A DNA stretch of 33,618 nt from a virus, in IMG/VR virus record IMGVR_UViG_3300031576_000217, positions 1-33,618 of that record; one strand, 5' to 3'. Numbering within the stretch: the stretch's first letter is position 1; each line of letters starts with the position of its first letter. A program made the position numbers and the translations under genes. Of this stretch, positions 15,625 to 23,735 are shown piece after piece. A model generated the notes under the pieces. The model saw nothing but the letters and a program-made list of their open reading frames with translations. It searched no databases and was not told where the DNA came from.

Positions 15625-17705
15625 CCCTGCATCCTCGCGTACCAGTTGTCGGCGGCAGGGAGCGTTTCGTCCGGCACCGGTTCCTGCTCCGCCTCCTCAA
15701 CCGGCACGTCGGCGATGTCGCGCAGGCTAAAACCAAGCTCATTGCCGGCGGCGAGCGCCATTTTCACGCAGTCGCCCCAGTGGTTTTCGCCAGATTGAAT
15801 CCACTTTTCGACCAACCCGCCACGCTTCGCGTCCCATTCCTTGACGAGTTGATCGCTGCAAAGGTGATTCGAGAGCTTGGCGTGTTCGTTTTTCGTGTCG
15901 GCGGCGAAGAATGTCAGCGAGCCCTTGCGACCTTGCTTGGTGCGCAATCGCTCCTGCATGTAGAGAATCCAGAAATCGGAATTGAAAGTCGTTTCTGGTA
16001 TGCCACGCTTGAAATTCCATTCCCGATACCACTGCATACCGACGATCGGCGTGGATGTACTGACGCGCTTCGGATGGTTGTAGCCTCTGTTGTTTCCCTG
16101 AATCGACTTGCCGCGCCCGCGCCCGCACTGAAAACGACCTCGCAAGCCGCCGCCGGCTGCCTTCGTCGCGGCAGCTACGTCATCCGGCATATAGTTCATG
16201 TCTGTCCACACGCGACCGGGAACGATAACCGACGACGAATCGTAAACGTGGAAGCCTTCAAGCAATCGCTCATCATGTTCGCGCAGGGCGTTGACAATCC
16301 GCGTCGAAAGATCATCTTGCGGCCCGCGGTAGATATCGAAACAACCGTAGGCCGGCACGGTGATTTCACCAGACTCGCGAAACGCGACGGCCGCCCAGTA
16401 GCCAGTCCATTTGCCGATATCGCGACCAACCGCGACGTACATCGTGTCCGGTGGAAGAATCCCACGCGACCAGTCCGTGCGGCGCTTGCGGACAACTTTC
16501 GGATTGAGCGGCTCGTTGTCGGCCAGTGAAGAGACGTACGGCGTCGCAAATGCCTTCTGACACAAGTCGCGTTCCGAGTTTTCACGGTCCAGCGTGCCTT
16601 CCTCAATCTGCGACGCTTCCCACTCTTTAACTGCGGTATCACCAGCATTTAGCAGGCAGTTATGCCAAGCGCTCCAACGGAACCAAAGACGAAGCGTGGG
16701 CGGAAGTGGGCCTTCAATCGCGCCGTCAGTGCCGATCACCTGCCCGTGGTGGATGATTCGAACGTCTCGCAGCGCGGTCCTGCGCTGCGAGTCGTCGATC
16801 CCCATTCCGCATTCGGGGCAAACAAACACGGCCTCATCGAGCACCTGCATCATGCTCTTTGCGTTTTGCCAGCCGCGCAAATGCTCACGCTCGGGAGAAA
16901 TCCACGCTCCGCAATGCGGGCATGGAGAAACTAATTGCGACCGAGAACTGGCGAGCGTGTCGTCATCGTCTCGACCGCGCAGTCGCCACGGCAGATGATC
17001 TTCAATCGTGCCGGTCCCTTCGGCCACAACCAGGCGCCGACGGTCTTTCAGGCTGAACGCACCGAGTCGGCCGATCAATTGACGGTACGCATCGGCCTCT
17101 TCATCGGTGTCCGACTTCGAAGCGCCACTAAATCCAGCCGCCTCGGTGATTCGAAGCCGCGCCGAGGTGTAACCGGCTTTGTTCGTCGCCTGACCACCGC
17201 GACTCATCACTTTGATGTCAACGCCGTTGCCGAGCGTCACCCGATCTTTGACACGACCGCCCTTGGCGCCGGATCCTGACGATGGAATCAGCCATTGCAG
17301 GTCCGGTGAAGCGTCGAACACCGGCCTGAAATCCTTGTCCCACTTGTCGGCGAACATGTCGGCTTCCGGGACGCCAACGATCGGCGACAGCCGCAACTCG
17401 ACAACATCGCGAAGTGTGGGCACAACCAGGGCACCGAAGCTCTTGCTGGCCTGAACTGGTCCGGTGACCGCAACTTCTTTCCAGTATTCGCGGTCTAGTT
17501 CGTCCCACAGAACGCCGATCACTGGTTGCCACTCAGACTTAAACCGCTCGCCGCCGCGGGGGCCGCTTTGGGGCATTGTGATGTACTTTTCGGCGAACTG
17601 GCGGTGGGTCAGCGGTCGCTTGGGCCGTGCCTCCCTGATCAGCCGCGACCACACCAGTTTTCGCGCGGTTGATTTCTTCGTCAGCGCGCTGGAGGCCGTC
17701 ACCAT
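15621..17705 (-). CDS. Terminase large subunit, GpA family
   Basis: The ATPase half holds a degenerate Walker A (VTGPVQASKS) and an acidic Walker B-like ARLRITEAAGFS. The conserved entry FAEKYITMPQSGPRGGERF is typical of lambda gpA/GpA terminases. A central zinc-binding insert has CPHC and CPEC. The nuclease half starts around YVAVGRDIGKWTGYW, with GENHWGDCVKMALAA near the end as a late acidic/His motif. It packages DNA into the prohead and cuts it. The start is placed at ATG 17705 (MVTASSALTKKS). TTG 17738 and ATG 17735 are alternatives. The 5' end overlaps the small-subunit gene by about 170 bases, which is long. Confidence 0.88.
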   Translation of the reverse strand: MVTASSALTKKSTARKLVWSRLIREARPKRPLTHRQFAEKYITMPQSGPRGGERFKSEWQPVIGVLWDELDREYWKEVAVTGPVQASKSFGALVVPTLRDVVELRLSPIVGVPEADMFADKWDKDFRPVFDASPDLQWLIPSSGSGAKGGRVKDRVTLGNGVDIKVMSRGGQATNKAGYTSARLRITEAAGFSGASKSDTDEEADAYRQLIGRLGAFSLKDRRRLVVAEGTGTIEDHLPWRLRGRDDDDTLASSRSQLVSPCPHCGAWISPEREHLRGWQNAKSMMQVLDEAVFVCPECGMGIDDSQRRTALRDVRIIHHGQVIGTDGAIEGPLPPTLRLWFRWSAWHNCLLNAGDTAVKEWEASQIEEGTLDRENSERDLCQKAFATPYVSSLADNEPLNPKVVRKRRTDWSRGILPPDTMYVAVGRDIGKWTGYWAAVAFRESGEITVPAYGCFDIYRGPQDDLSTRIVNALREHDERLLEGFHVYDSSSVIVPGRVWTDMNYMPDDVAAATKAAGGGLRGRFQCGRGRGKSIQGNNRGYNHPKRVSTSTPIVGMQWYREWNFKRGIPETTFNSDFWILYMQERLRTKQGRKGSLTFFAADTKNEHAKLSNHLCSDQLVKEWDAKRGGLVEKWIQSGENHWGDCVKMALAAGNELGFSLRDIADVPVEEAEQEPVPDETLPAADNWYARMQG

Positions 17706-18147
17706 GCTCTCTAATCCACTGTTTTGCAGCGTCATCAATGGCGGCCAGCATGATCTCTTGGCAAGCTGGCGGAAGTTTCTCGATGCCCTTGCGTACCGAA
17801 CCAGCGAACAAATCGACGTCGCGCGTCGCGTCTCGCACGTGTAATAGGATTTCGAGGTCTTTGTGGTAGCGGAGCTCTTCCCGGTTCGCCTTGATTAGCT
17901 TTAGCCGTTCGTCCTGGTCTGGAGGCTTAGCATCGGTCGGGACCTCAAATCGAATGCGGGCGTCGATCCAACCAGGAAAATAAATCCATAACGGTGTGCC
18001 TGGCTTGCCATCGCCGCGGTGTTCGAAGGGCACGCCAAATGATCGATGCATTCGCTGGAATTGGGCGTGCTTGATTCCGAGTCGCGATCGGAGCTCGTCG
18101 GCTCGCATCCATCGCAGGTCGGTTTCTTTGAATTCTTGGCCATCCAT
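17539..18147 (-). CDS. Terminase small subunit, Nu1-like
   Basis: The 202-aa product starts MDGQEFKETDLRWMRADELR, an N-terminal winged-helix-like DNA-binding region with RSRLGIKHAQFQRMHRSFGV. A LKLIKANREELRYHKDLEI helix follows, and then a GSVRKGIEKLPPACQE helix, both typical of Nu1-like subunits. The C-terminus is basic and proline-rich (KVHHNAPKRPPRRRAV) and lies over the start of the large subunit. It should bind the packaging start site and recruit the large subunit. The gene begins after a 234-base AT-richer gap that may hold its promoter. Confidence 0.8.
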   Translation of the reverse strand: MDGQEFKETDLRWMRADELRSRLGIKHAQFQRMHRSFGVPFEHRGDGKPGTPLWIYFPGWIDARIRFEVPTDAKPPDQDERLKLIKANREELRYHKDLEILLHVRDATRDVDLFAGSVRKGIEKLPPACQEIMLAAIDDAAKQWIREHGDGLQRADEEINRAKTGVVAADQGGTAQATADPPPVRRKVHHNAPKRPPRRRAV

Positions 18148-18381
18148 CCGGTCTCATTCTGCGTTGCTATTGCTACCCTTAAAAACAAGCCATTTGCGAA
18201 TAAAAGTACGTCGATGCTTCTTGGCGAAGCCCCCGGTAGGCCCCTCGGAAGGACCCGTTAAAATGTTTAACAAAGCTGTTAAACTCTTTTTACCTGTGTT
18301 TTCTAGTGTCACAATATGCCTTGTTTTACAGTGTTTCTCATTACGAGAGAGTCGTAAGTCCTTATGGTAAGCTAGGCAATA
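18148..18381. other. AT-rich intergenic region upstream of the terminase genes
   Basis: No credible gene is seen in this gap. It is clearly more AT-rich than its surroundings. It contains the dyad described at 18257-18284. A confident sigma70 promoter pointing to the terminase could not be picked out. It is a natural place for a packaging-gene promoter, a cos site or terminase-binding sites, but none is proven by sequence. Confidence 0.5.
18257..18284. promoter_or_regulatory. Dyad GTTTAAC-N6-GTTAAAC with a third half-site
   Basis: GTTTAAC (18265-18271) and GTTAAAC (18278-18284) form a perfect 7-bp inverted repeat around AAAGCT. A further GTTAAAA lies at 18257-18263. On the plus strand a T-rich run (CTTTTT) follows, so a weak terminator is an alternative. 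A low-GC stem makes an operator more likely. It sits upstream of the terminase genes. Confidence 0.4.
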
Positions 18382-19524
18382 TCAATCGTCATCGCACAAC
18401 ACATCAAGCGCCAACTTCAAGACCTGACCAACGAACGGAACGACGTCGATCGTGATGGTCGTCGTGTCGAGGTCTTCGGCCTGAGTCGCATCGATAACGA
18501 TGGACACGTACTTACCGTGCATCCCGATGTTGACAGTGAATTCACCGCTGCTGCTCAGGCCATTCAACACATTCTGAATGTTGCTGGTCAACTGTTTGGT
18601 GCAGTCGACCCACACTTGGCTGATCTCGCCTGGCACAATACGCAACGCGGGGAACGCTTTGACCACACCATCAGCCCGCGAGCCAAGTTTGGCCGTGCGA
18701 GCTGGGACTGGCTCCTGGTTGTGCACCTGTGCAACCGAGCCAGCTAAAGCCGTCGTTGAATCGACAAGCGTCACGCGGGATAGGTGCCCGCTGGCGTTGA
18801 TGCCCAGCGACCGGAAGTTGGGCGGAACGGCCATGTCTTTAATCGCATAAGTCGCCGCGTCGGTGATCGTCCAATTCGGCGCGCTGTCCACCGTCACAGC
18901 CAGGCGACTAGCGCTTACATAGGTCGAGGTGACAATGGTTCGTTGCGTCAGCCGGCCACCTTCGCGGAGCACGATCGTTGCGCCCACGAGGTCGACACCG
19001 CCGGCGACGAGGCCGCTGCCCGTCCAATTCAGGGTGTAATTGGTCTGAGTGGTGACGTCTTCGATCCCGCCCGCGTTTAGAAGCGTGCCGTAACCATCGC
19101 CGTTGAAGTAGGCTGCGGCGTTGGCTCCCGTGAACGCGATGCCGCCGAACTGCGTGGCGTCCACTTGCAAATAGTCAGTGCCAGCAGCCGCGAACAGGGA
19201 ATCGTAAATGTTCGCCGGCACTATGTAGAAATCCGCCCACACGGGTAAATTCGTCGTCGCGTCCACGAATTGCGCGCGGAGCGTCCCCACCGTGCCCGTG
19301 TCCGTCGCATTGAGCGTGACGCGGTAGTTTCCGTAGCTGTCGTAGACGCTCGCCGTAACCGTGGCCGCACGCACTGCCATCGCAGCGCCGTTCTTACTGA
19401 GCTTGATGCCTGTGGTGGCGTGGTCCAACGCGCCGGCCAGACCGATCTGCAGCGTCACCCCGTCCACTTCATCCACAAATGGACCGAACGAAATCACCGC
19501 ACTTGTGGATTGTTTTAGAAACAT
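18382..19524 (-). CDS. Virion fibre or receptor-binding-like protein (380 aa)
   Basis: It starts MFLKQSTSAVISFGPFVDEV, overlapping the phosphoesterase gene by 10 bases. The N-terminal 120 residues (GVTLQIGLAGALDHATTGIK, GTLRAQFVDATTNLPVWADF) follow the pattern of many phage tail-fibre and baseplate-attached proteins. Further on are a repetitive beta-rich middle with Thr/Val/Gly and a C-terminal block (FPALRIVPGEISQVWVDCTK). No membrane segment or catalytic motif is seen. A surface or host-recognition role is inferred from composition and from its companion LamG protein. It is encoded before the terminase genes, away from the tail genes. Confidence 0.6.
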   Translation of the reverse strand: MFLKQSTSAVISFGPFVDEVDGVTLQIGLAGALDHATTGIKLSKNGAAMAVRAATVTASVYDSYGNYRVTLNATDTGTVGTLRAQFVDATTNLPVWADFYIVPANIYDSLFAAAGTDYLQVDATQFGGIAFTGANAAAYFNGDGYGTLLNAGGIEDVTTQTNYTLNWTGSGLVAGGVDLVGATIVLREGGRLTQRTIVTSTYVSASRLAVTVDSAPNWTITDAATYAIKDMAVPPNFRSLGINASGHLSRVTLVDSTTALAGSVAQVHNQEPVPARTAKLGSRADGVVKAFPALRIVPGEISQVWVDCTKQLTSNIQNVLNGLSSSGEFTVNIGMHGKYVSIVIDATQAEDLDTTTITIDVVPFVGQVLKLALDVLCDDD

Positions 19525-21230
19525 GGCTGCCTCATCCTTCGCATGTGCATTTTGGGAGCCGCTGCGGGAAACGGCCCTGTTTCCAAGCTCGTCGAGAAAA
19601 CGTCAGAGACACCAACATTGGGAAATTCACGCACGGCGGCCAGCGTGCCGTAGCCGCTCATTGTCGCGCCGCCGCTGGTGAATTCGCAGACCATCAGAAA
19701 CCCATTGCCGTCGCCGGCGCTTCCCAGGCCGGTCCGCTCCTGGTTGTTGACGACGAACGCCGACACGTCGTTGCCGTACGCGCCAGTCTGCGCCAAGTGC
19801 CCGGTCCGCGCTTCCGACGAGCTGTTGATGAAAGCGTGGCCGCACCAAATAGCGACCAGGTTCGGAATGTACTGGTAATAATTCGCCCACATATCGCTCG
19901 GCACGTGGTACGCCTCAGCTTCGCTGGCGTAGTAGTTGTTCGGATTGGTGCTGATTAGCGCCGCGCCGAGCGACGTGTCTTGCAGCACGTAATCGTGCCT
20001 CACCAAAAAAACGCGCTTGGTCGGGTACTGCCGGGCCTTGGCCTGGGCCCACTGGGCCTGGGCGATCGTGGGGCCGAACGGCTGCGTGATAAACAGGTCG
20101 GTTTGCGTGAAGCCGAGGTCCAAAAAGAACGAGTACGCGTACTGGTTGTAACCGCCGCCCGGCATCTGCTCGTTCAATTCGTTCTTGCCTGTAATGAGCA
20201 ACATTGGCAGGTTGCCGCTATCGTCCATTTCGGTGACGGTCCGCGTGGGCGCGTCCGCCCCGCTCTGGTCGCCGTCCAAATCGTGATTGCCCGGCACGAG
20301 CGTGACAAACAGGTTATTGATGACGATATCCAGGCCGGTCCGATGCTTGACGAACGTGCTCGTGCCGCCGCCATCGGCATAGCCGCGTTCGGTGTGATCG
20401 CCTAAATGAATTGCCGCCTTCAGATTCAGCACGCTGCGGTAGTCCTCGATCCACTGATAGAGTGCGTTGGTGGATGCCTGCGTGTAGGTGAGGTTTTGCG
20501 TGTCGCCGATGAGCACCACCGAGGGCGACTGCGCCGGGAACGGATAGACGCCGCCCGTCGTGTGCAGGAACAGCAACTTGCGCTCATCCGCCGTCAGAGA
20601 ACGCGACCACAGCATGGCCGGTCCCATGCGTCCGTCGTAACGATTCGCGACAGCGCCGTTGTTGAGGTGGCAGCCCAGCGTGACGTTGGCCATCGAATTG
20701 TGGAGGCCCGACGAATAGGCCGTGGAATTCTCGGCCCCGCCGTTGACCTGGATAGAGATATTCGCGCCGTCATACCGGGCGATGACGAGACACCAGCGAT
20801 TGGTTATCACCACGCCGAAGTTGTCGGCGACGACCGACGTTGGCGCAATCCCGTCGCTGCTCACCGCGAAATAGAGTTTGTTCGTCGAACCCGTGATGCC
20901 GATGGTCCAAGATCGCTGGTTGGTAGAGCCGCCGAAGTCGTACTGCCCGATGATTCCCTCGTCCACGCTTAACTGCTCGAACTTGATCCACACGGCGACC
21001 GTCATGTTCGAGCCGCTCAAATTGAATGAGCTGTTGTCGGCGATGAAAAGATGCCCCTGGTCCGCGCCCGCGTTGCGCTCGAAGTCGCGCGCCGTGGAAG
21101 ACACCAGGCCGGTGCCAGATTTTACAGAGCCGCTCACCGACAACGTATTGCTGCCGTGGCTATCGACAGCGCTGGCGTCAGCGGCTTCCGTGAGTGGCCA
21201 GTACGAAATAAGGTTATCGGTGAAGGCCAC
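19515..21230 (-). CDS. LamG-like plus metallophosphoesterase protein (571 aa)
   Basis: The start is GTG 21230, overlapping the upstream TAG (TAGTG) with a perfect GGAGG site. The much longer ATG-started frame only shadows the upstream gene. Residues about 1-210 are a LamG/concanavalin-type lectin domain: LISYWPLTEAADASAVDSHG, NMTVAVWIKFEQLSVDEGII, and the closing GRMGPAMLWSRSLTADERKL. The C-terminal part is a calcineurin-type phosphoesterase with metal motifs: VVLIGDTQ, AIHLGDHTERG, LVPGNHDLDGD, VRHDY and AIWCGHAF. No signal peptide is seen, so it is probably a virion component. It could bind host glycans and hydrolyse a phosphodiester in surface polymers, but the substrate is unknown. Confidence 0.8.
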   Translation of the reverse strand: MAFTDNLISYWPLTEAADASAVDSHGSNTLSVSGSVKSGTGLVSSTARDFERNAGADQGHLFIADNSSFNLSGSNMTVAVWIKFEQLSVDEGIIGQYDFGGSTNQRSWTIGITGSTNKLYFAVSSDGIAPTSVVADNFGVVITNRWCLVIARYDGANISIQVNGGAENSTAYSSGLHNSMANVTLGCHLNNGAVANRYDGRMGPAMLWSRSLTADERKLLFLHTTGGVYPFPAQSPSVVLIGDTQNLTYTQASTNALYQWIEDYRSVLNLKAAIHLGDHTERGYADGGGTSTFVKHRTGLDIVINNLFVTLVPGNHDLDGDQSGADAPTRTVTEMDDSGNLPMLLITGKNELNEQMPGGGYNQYAYSFFLDLGFTQTDLFITQPFGPTIAQAQWAQAKARQYPTKRVFLVRHDYVLQDTSLGAALISTNPNNYYASEAEAYHVPSDMWANYYQYIPNLVAIWCGHAFINSSSEARTGHLAQTGAYGNDVSAFVVNNQERTGLGSAGDGNGFLMVCEFTSGGATMSGYGTLAAVREFPNVGVSDVFSTSLETGPFPAAAPKMHMRRMRQPCF

Positions 21231-22234
21231 TAATTCGCCTCCCACACGTAGTTTGCCTTGAGGCTCCGCTCGATGTTGATGCGGACCCTGGCCTTGTTCA
21301 GCAGGATCGGGTCGCCTTTGATTTCTGCGGTGTCGCTGGCGATTCCGCGAATATGCACGACCGGTCGCGACCATTCGTAGGCGCACAGTTCTTCGAGCGG
21401 CGAGCCCACCGCATCGCCGCCGTCCATATCGACCCGCAGGCGAAAGAAGCCGTTGTTCTTGTTCGGATAAGTTTTCTTTTCGGCGTCGCCCAGCAACAAC
21501 CAGCGGTCCCAACTGCCGTTGGTACGGATGTCGGCCACGATCTTGCCGCCCTGCTTGGCCCAGATAACCGCCTTGCCGTTGCCTGCGGCGTAGAGATCGA
21601 AGCGATGATCCACCGACTGGTTATCATCGGTGATGATGGAGTAATCGACCGTATGCGTCACGAGTTCACGGGTGCGGGTATGGTCGCAGTGCCCGCCGCC
21701 GTCGCCGTTGTCGGCGTGCAGGATGCCGATCTCGCCGTTCGTCACAGTGACGCGATCGAAGCTGGTCATGCCGACCGGCCACTCCGCGCCCCTCTGCGTA
21801 ATCTCGACGATCGGGCCGGCGCTCATGGCCGTGTTGTGCTGGCCGGGCCACACGATGCAACCGGCTAGGCCGATGTCGGCGACGCGGAACCGCGAACGGC
21901 GAATCCTCAGCAACGGCTCGGCGTTGTCGCGCGGGCGGGCGTCGATGATCTGCGTGACCGCCACCCACGGAGCGCTCCACGCCGAATAAGGCTTGGCGAA
22001 GTCCGGCGCGCCGCTCCCCAGCAGGGCGCCGCCGACGCCGCTGCCTGCGTCCATCATCGTGTGGGCGTAAAACACGCCCACCGGCAGAAGCTTGGCCGCC
22101 CGAATATGTTCCACAATGGCAGGCCCGGAATCCTTCGTCCGGTCGTTGTGGTACAGCTCGGCCGCCTGTGCGGCATTGATTGCCGCCAGCCCCGTGAGGA
22201 GAATGCAGCTAGTGAGGCGTACGATGGAATTCAT
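21230..22234 (-). CDS. Secreted beta-rich protein with Sec signal peptide (334 aa)
   Basis: It begins MNSIVRLTSCILLTGLAAIN, then AAQA and a likely signal peptidase site before AELYHN. The mature part has repeating beta segments with Asp/Asn turns (ITDDNQSVDHRFDLYAAGNG, GGGHCDHTRTRELVTHTVDY), which suggest a right-handed beta-helix. The fold is not certain and no polysaccharide-lyase active site is identified. A phage protein exported by the host Sec system could act in the envelope, or could be displayed or secreted. Its end overlaps the LamG-phosphoesterase gene. The start has no clear ribosome binding site. Confidence 0.7.
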   Translation of the reverse strand: MNSIVRLTSCILLTGLAAINAAQAAELYHNDRTKDSGPAIVEHIRAAKLLPVGVFYAHTMMDAGSGVGGALLGSGAPDFAKPYSAWSAPWVAVTQIIDARPRDNAEPLLRIRRSRFRVADIGLAGCIVWPGQHNTAMSAGPIVEITQRGAEWPVGMTSFDRVTVTNGEIGILHADNGDGGGHCDHTRTRELVTHTVDYSIITDDNQSVDHRFDLYAAGNGKAVIWAKQGGKIVADIRTNGSWDRWLLLGDAEKKTYPNKNNGFFRLRVDMDGGDAVGSPLEELCAYEWSRPVVHIRGIASDTAEIKGDPILLNKARVRINIERSLKANYVWEAN

Positions 22235-22325
22235 GGAATGGGCACTGTGGTGGGCCGTGGTGATTCTGGCGTGGCCGCTGGCCGGGCTGGCGATCGGTTA
22301 TCTGTTGGGGTGGCCTCCGGGCTGA
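22224..22325 (+). CDS. Plus-strand membrane micropeptide (33 aa)
   Basis: This short ORF reads MEFMEWALWWAVVILAWPLA, then GLAIGYLLGWPPG: a single strongly hydrophobic helix with tryptophans at both ends. A GAGG motif lies 6 bases before the ATG at 22224. A second in-frame ATG is at 22233. The reverse strand over the same bases carries no credible protein. It fills the 105-base gap between the holin-like gene and the signal-peptide gene, overlapping the latter by 11 bases. Antiholin or small membrane regulator are possible roles. Its size and lack of homology keep confidence moderate. Confidence 0.4.
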   Translation: MEFMEWALWWAVVILAWPLAGLAIGYLLGWPPG

Positions 22326-22339
22326 CTCTCAGTGGCGTT

Positions 22340-22567
22340 TCATTCTTTCGTCCGCTTCAAAATCTCTTTGATGTCCGTCCGCACTTCGCTGAACCCGGTG
22401 CCAATGGTGTGTTCGATGTTTTGGACTTTAGCTTCCAGGATGACGATGCGATTGGCCCACACCAACAGCGCGGCGAACATCGCGACGGCATGGATGGCGA
22501 TGAGGCCGATGAATTTCCACCATTCGCTGCTGGCGAACTTCGTGTTGCCATTTTCGTCTCTGCCCAT
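22340..22567 (-). CDS. Holin-like/XhlA-like membrane protein (75 aa)
   Basis: The start is taken as ATG 22567 (MGRDENGNTKFASSEWWKFI). A TTG ten codons upstream is less likely. One membrane helix is present (FIGLIAIHAVAMFAALLVWA), followed by an amphipathic coiled-coil-type helix (VQNIEHTIGTGFSEVRTDIK) and a basic end. A single helix with a charged coil at the C-terminus is the layout of XhlA-type haemolysin/holin accessory proteins. It lies in the exported-enzyme cassette where lysis genes are expected. Role inferred from layout. Confidence 0.65.
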   Translation of the reverse strand: MGRDENGNTKFASSEWWKFIGLIAIHAVAMFAALLVWANRIVILEAKVQNIEHTIGTGFSEVRTDIKEILKRTKE

Positions 22568-22586
22568 CGCATGGAAGACCCTTGTG

Positions 22587-22853
22587 CTAAAATCCAAACC
22601 CGAATACTCGCAGCACGTCGCTCGGATTGAGCCCGATCATTTCGGCGATTCGTCGCAGTTCCTGTTCCAAGTGTGGCCCGCTGGTTTCCTCGTCGTCACA
22701 CCAACAGTTGGCCGATACGGTCCACTGGCCGCGCTCGTACACGGCGATGATCTTCCACTCGTTGACGTTGCGGAGCGTGCGACAAATGTTCTCGTCCTCA
22801 CGTTCTGTCTTTCGAGTTGTCCCGCAACCACTGATAAACGCCCCGGCCGACAA
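22587..22853 (-). CDS. Small cysteine-containing protein between holin-like genes (88 aa)
   Basis: The first codon of this frame is TTG at 22853, and its first 19 or so codons overlap the upstream holin-like gene. A start further in is possible, for example the GTG in front of YERGQWTVSA, which would give about 51 aa. The confident core is NEWKIIAVYERGQWTVSANC and WCDDEETSGPHLEQELRRIA. It ends with MIGLNPSDVLRVFGFGF. No family is recognised. FISGCG near the N-terminus looks like a lipobox, but there is no proper signal sequence ahead of it, so I do not call a lipoprotein. A soluble partner of the membrane proteins is possible. Confidence 0.55.
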   Translation of the reverse strand: MSAGAFISGCGTTRKTEREDENICRTLRNVNEWKIIAVYERGQWTVSANCWCDDEETSGPHLEQELRRIAEMIGLNPSDVLRVFGFGF

Positions 22854-23025
22854 TCACGGCTGCGCCCGCCAGCGCCGCGCGCCAGTTGGCAGAGACCGTC
22901 AGCACGCCGACCAGCTCCGCACCATTCGCGATCACGACCGTCAGCAGCACGGGGCCGAGCCAGTCGATGACGCCCTGGGCCTCGAAGGCGCCGAACGCGC
23001 CAGCTTTGTTGCCGAAGAATCTCAT
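22798..23025 (-). CDS. Small two-helix membrane protein, candidate holin (75 aa)
   Basis: The start is ATG 23025 (MRFFGNKAGAFGAFEAQGVI) with GGAGG four bases upstream, overlapping the caspase stop (ATGA). The longer upstream frame is a shadow of the caspase gene. Two hydrophobic segments are visible, GVIDWLGPVLLTVVIANGAE and WRAALAGAAVIVGRGVYQWL, with a basic C-terminus (DNSKDRT). Size, two helices and a charged tail are typical of class II holins. Position next to exported enzymes supports this. Confidence 0.7.
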   Translation of the reverse strand: MRFFGNKAGAFGAFEAQGVIDWLGPVLLTVVIANGAELVGVLTVSANWRAALAGAAVIVGRGVYQWLRDNSKDRT

Positions 23026-23735
23026 GCCACCTCCGCAAATGATTGGAGCGTGCGCCGCTTCATCGCGTTGTCTGTGTAGAAACACGGATGTTGATTCCAA
23101 CGATCGTTCGGCAGCATCTTCTGGATCCGCTTGTGCAGCGCTGGCAGCGTGGTGTTCGTCTGCCGCTCCGCGAACGCTTCGAGGAAGGTCAGCGTCATGG
23201 CCCCGCCCATGCCCGTGCTGAATGCCACTTCTCCCGCCCGGCAGGCCGCATACGTGGCGTTGGGCCGCTTCACGCCGCGCGTCGGCAGTTCGGCCGTGTG
23301 TTTGAAGCAATGCTTCACCGCGACCGTGCGGGCCTTTCCGTGTCCGCGGGGCAGGCCGCCAGAGAAACAACAGTCGGCCAAGCTGGCCAGCATCGAGCCG
23401 GCCGCACGCTTGGTAAGCTCGGCCCGCAGCTCGAAGTCGTAAATCAATTCCAGGCCGTGGCACACGATGGCTTCGACGCGCTTGCCCTTGATCGTGTCGA
23501 ATGTGCCGTGACCACTGAAATACAGCAGGCCCAAGTCGCCCTTGCCAAGCGTGGCCAGAAACTTGCGGACCGCCGTGAAGATGCTGTTGCGCGTGGCCTT
23601 CTCGGCAAGCAAACACTTGGCGGACGCGCAGAACGGCTCGAACGCTTCCGCGATGTTCGTGGCATCCAATTCGCAGTCGGGCAGCTCGCAGCTTTCGCCG
23701 CGGTTGTTGCTCGCGATGGCCAGGAGGTGGATCAT
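23022..23735 (-). CDS. Caspase-like cysteine protease (peptidase C14), 237 aa
   Basis: It starts MIHLLAIASNNRGESCELPD, the short first strand and loop of the caspase fold, with a DATNIAEAF helix. The catalytic histidine is in LLYFSGHGTF (His76). The catalytic cysteine is in LASLADCCFSGG (Cys123, in the D-x-C-x-S-G pattern). Both dyad residues are intact and in the right order and spacing. No signal peptide, membrane segment or repeat domain is seen, so it should be cytoplasmic unless processed otherwise. Metacaspase/orthocaspase proteins are common in bacteria but unusual in phages. The start overlaps the nuclease-fold gene stop (ATGA). The substrate is unknown. Confidence 0.85.
   Translation of the reverse strand: MIHLLAIASNNRGESCELPDCELDATNIAEAFEPFCASAKCLLAEKATRNSIFTAVRKFLATLGKGDLGLLYFSGHGTFDTIKGKRVEAIVCHGLELIYDFELRAELTKRAAGSMLASLADCCFSGGLPRGHGKARTVAVKHCFKHTAELPTRGVKRPNATYAACRAGEVAFSTGMGGAMTLTFLEAFAERQTNTTLPALHKRIQKMLPNDRWNQHPCFYTDNAMKRRTLQSFAEVA

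Noticed and set aside
15540-16529. A 329-aa plus-strand ORF
   Set aside because: It lies antisense to the terminase large subunit, whose motifs are clear. No ribosome site or family pattern.
18148-18381. A confident sigma70 promoter for the terminase genes
   Set aside because: No pair of -35 and -10 boxes with suitable spacing could be picked out on the minus strand, despite the AT-rich composition.
19515-21512. A 665-aa reading of the LamG-phosphoesterase gene with a long Arg-rich N-terminus
   Set aside because: The first 94 residues lie over the upstream secreted-protein gene in another frame and look random. GTG 21230 has a perfect GGAGG and a TAGTG overlap.
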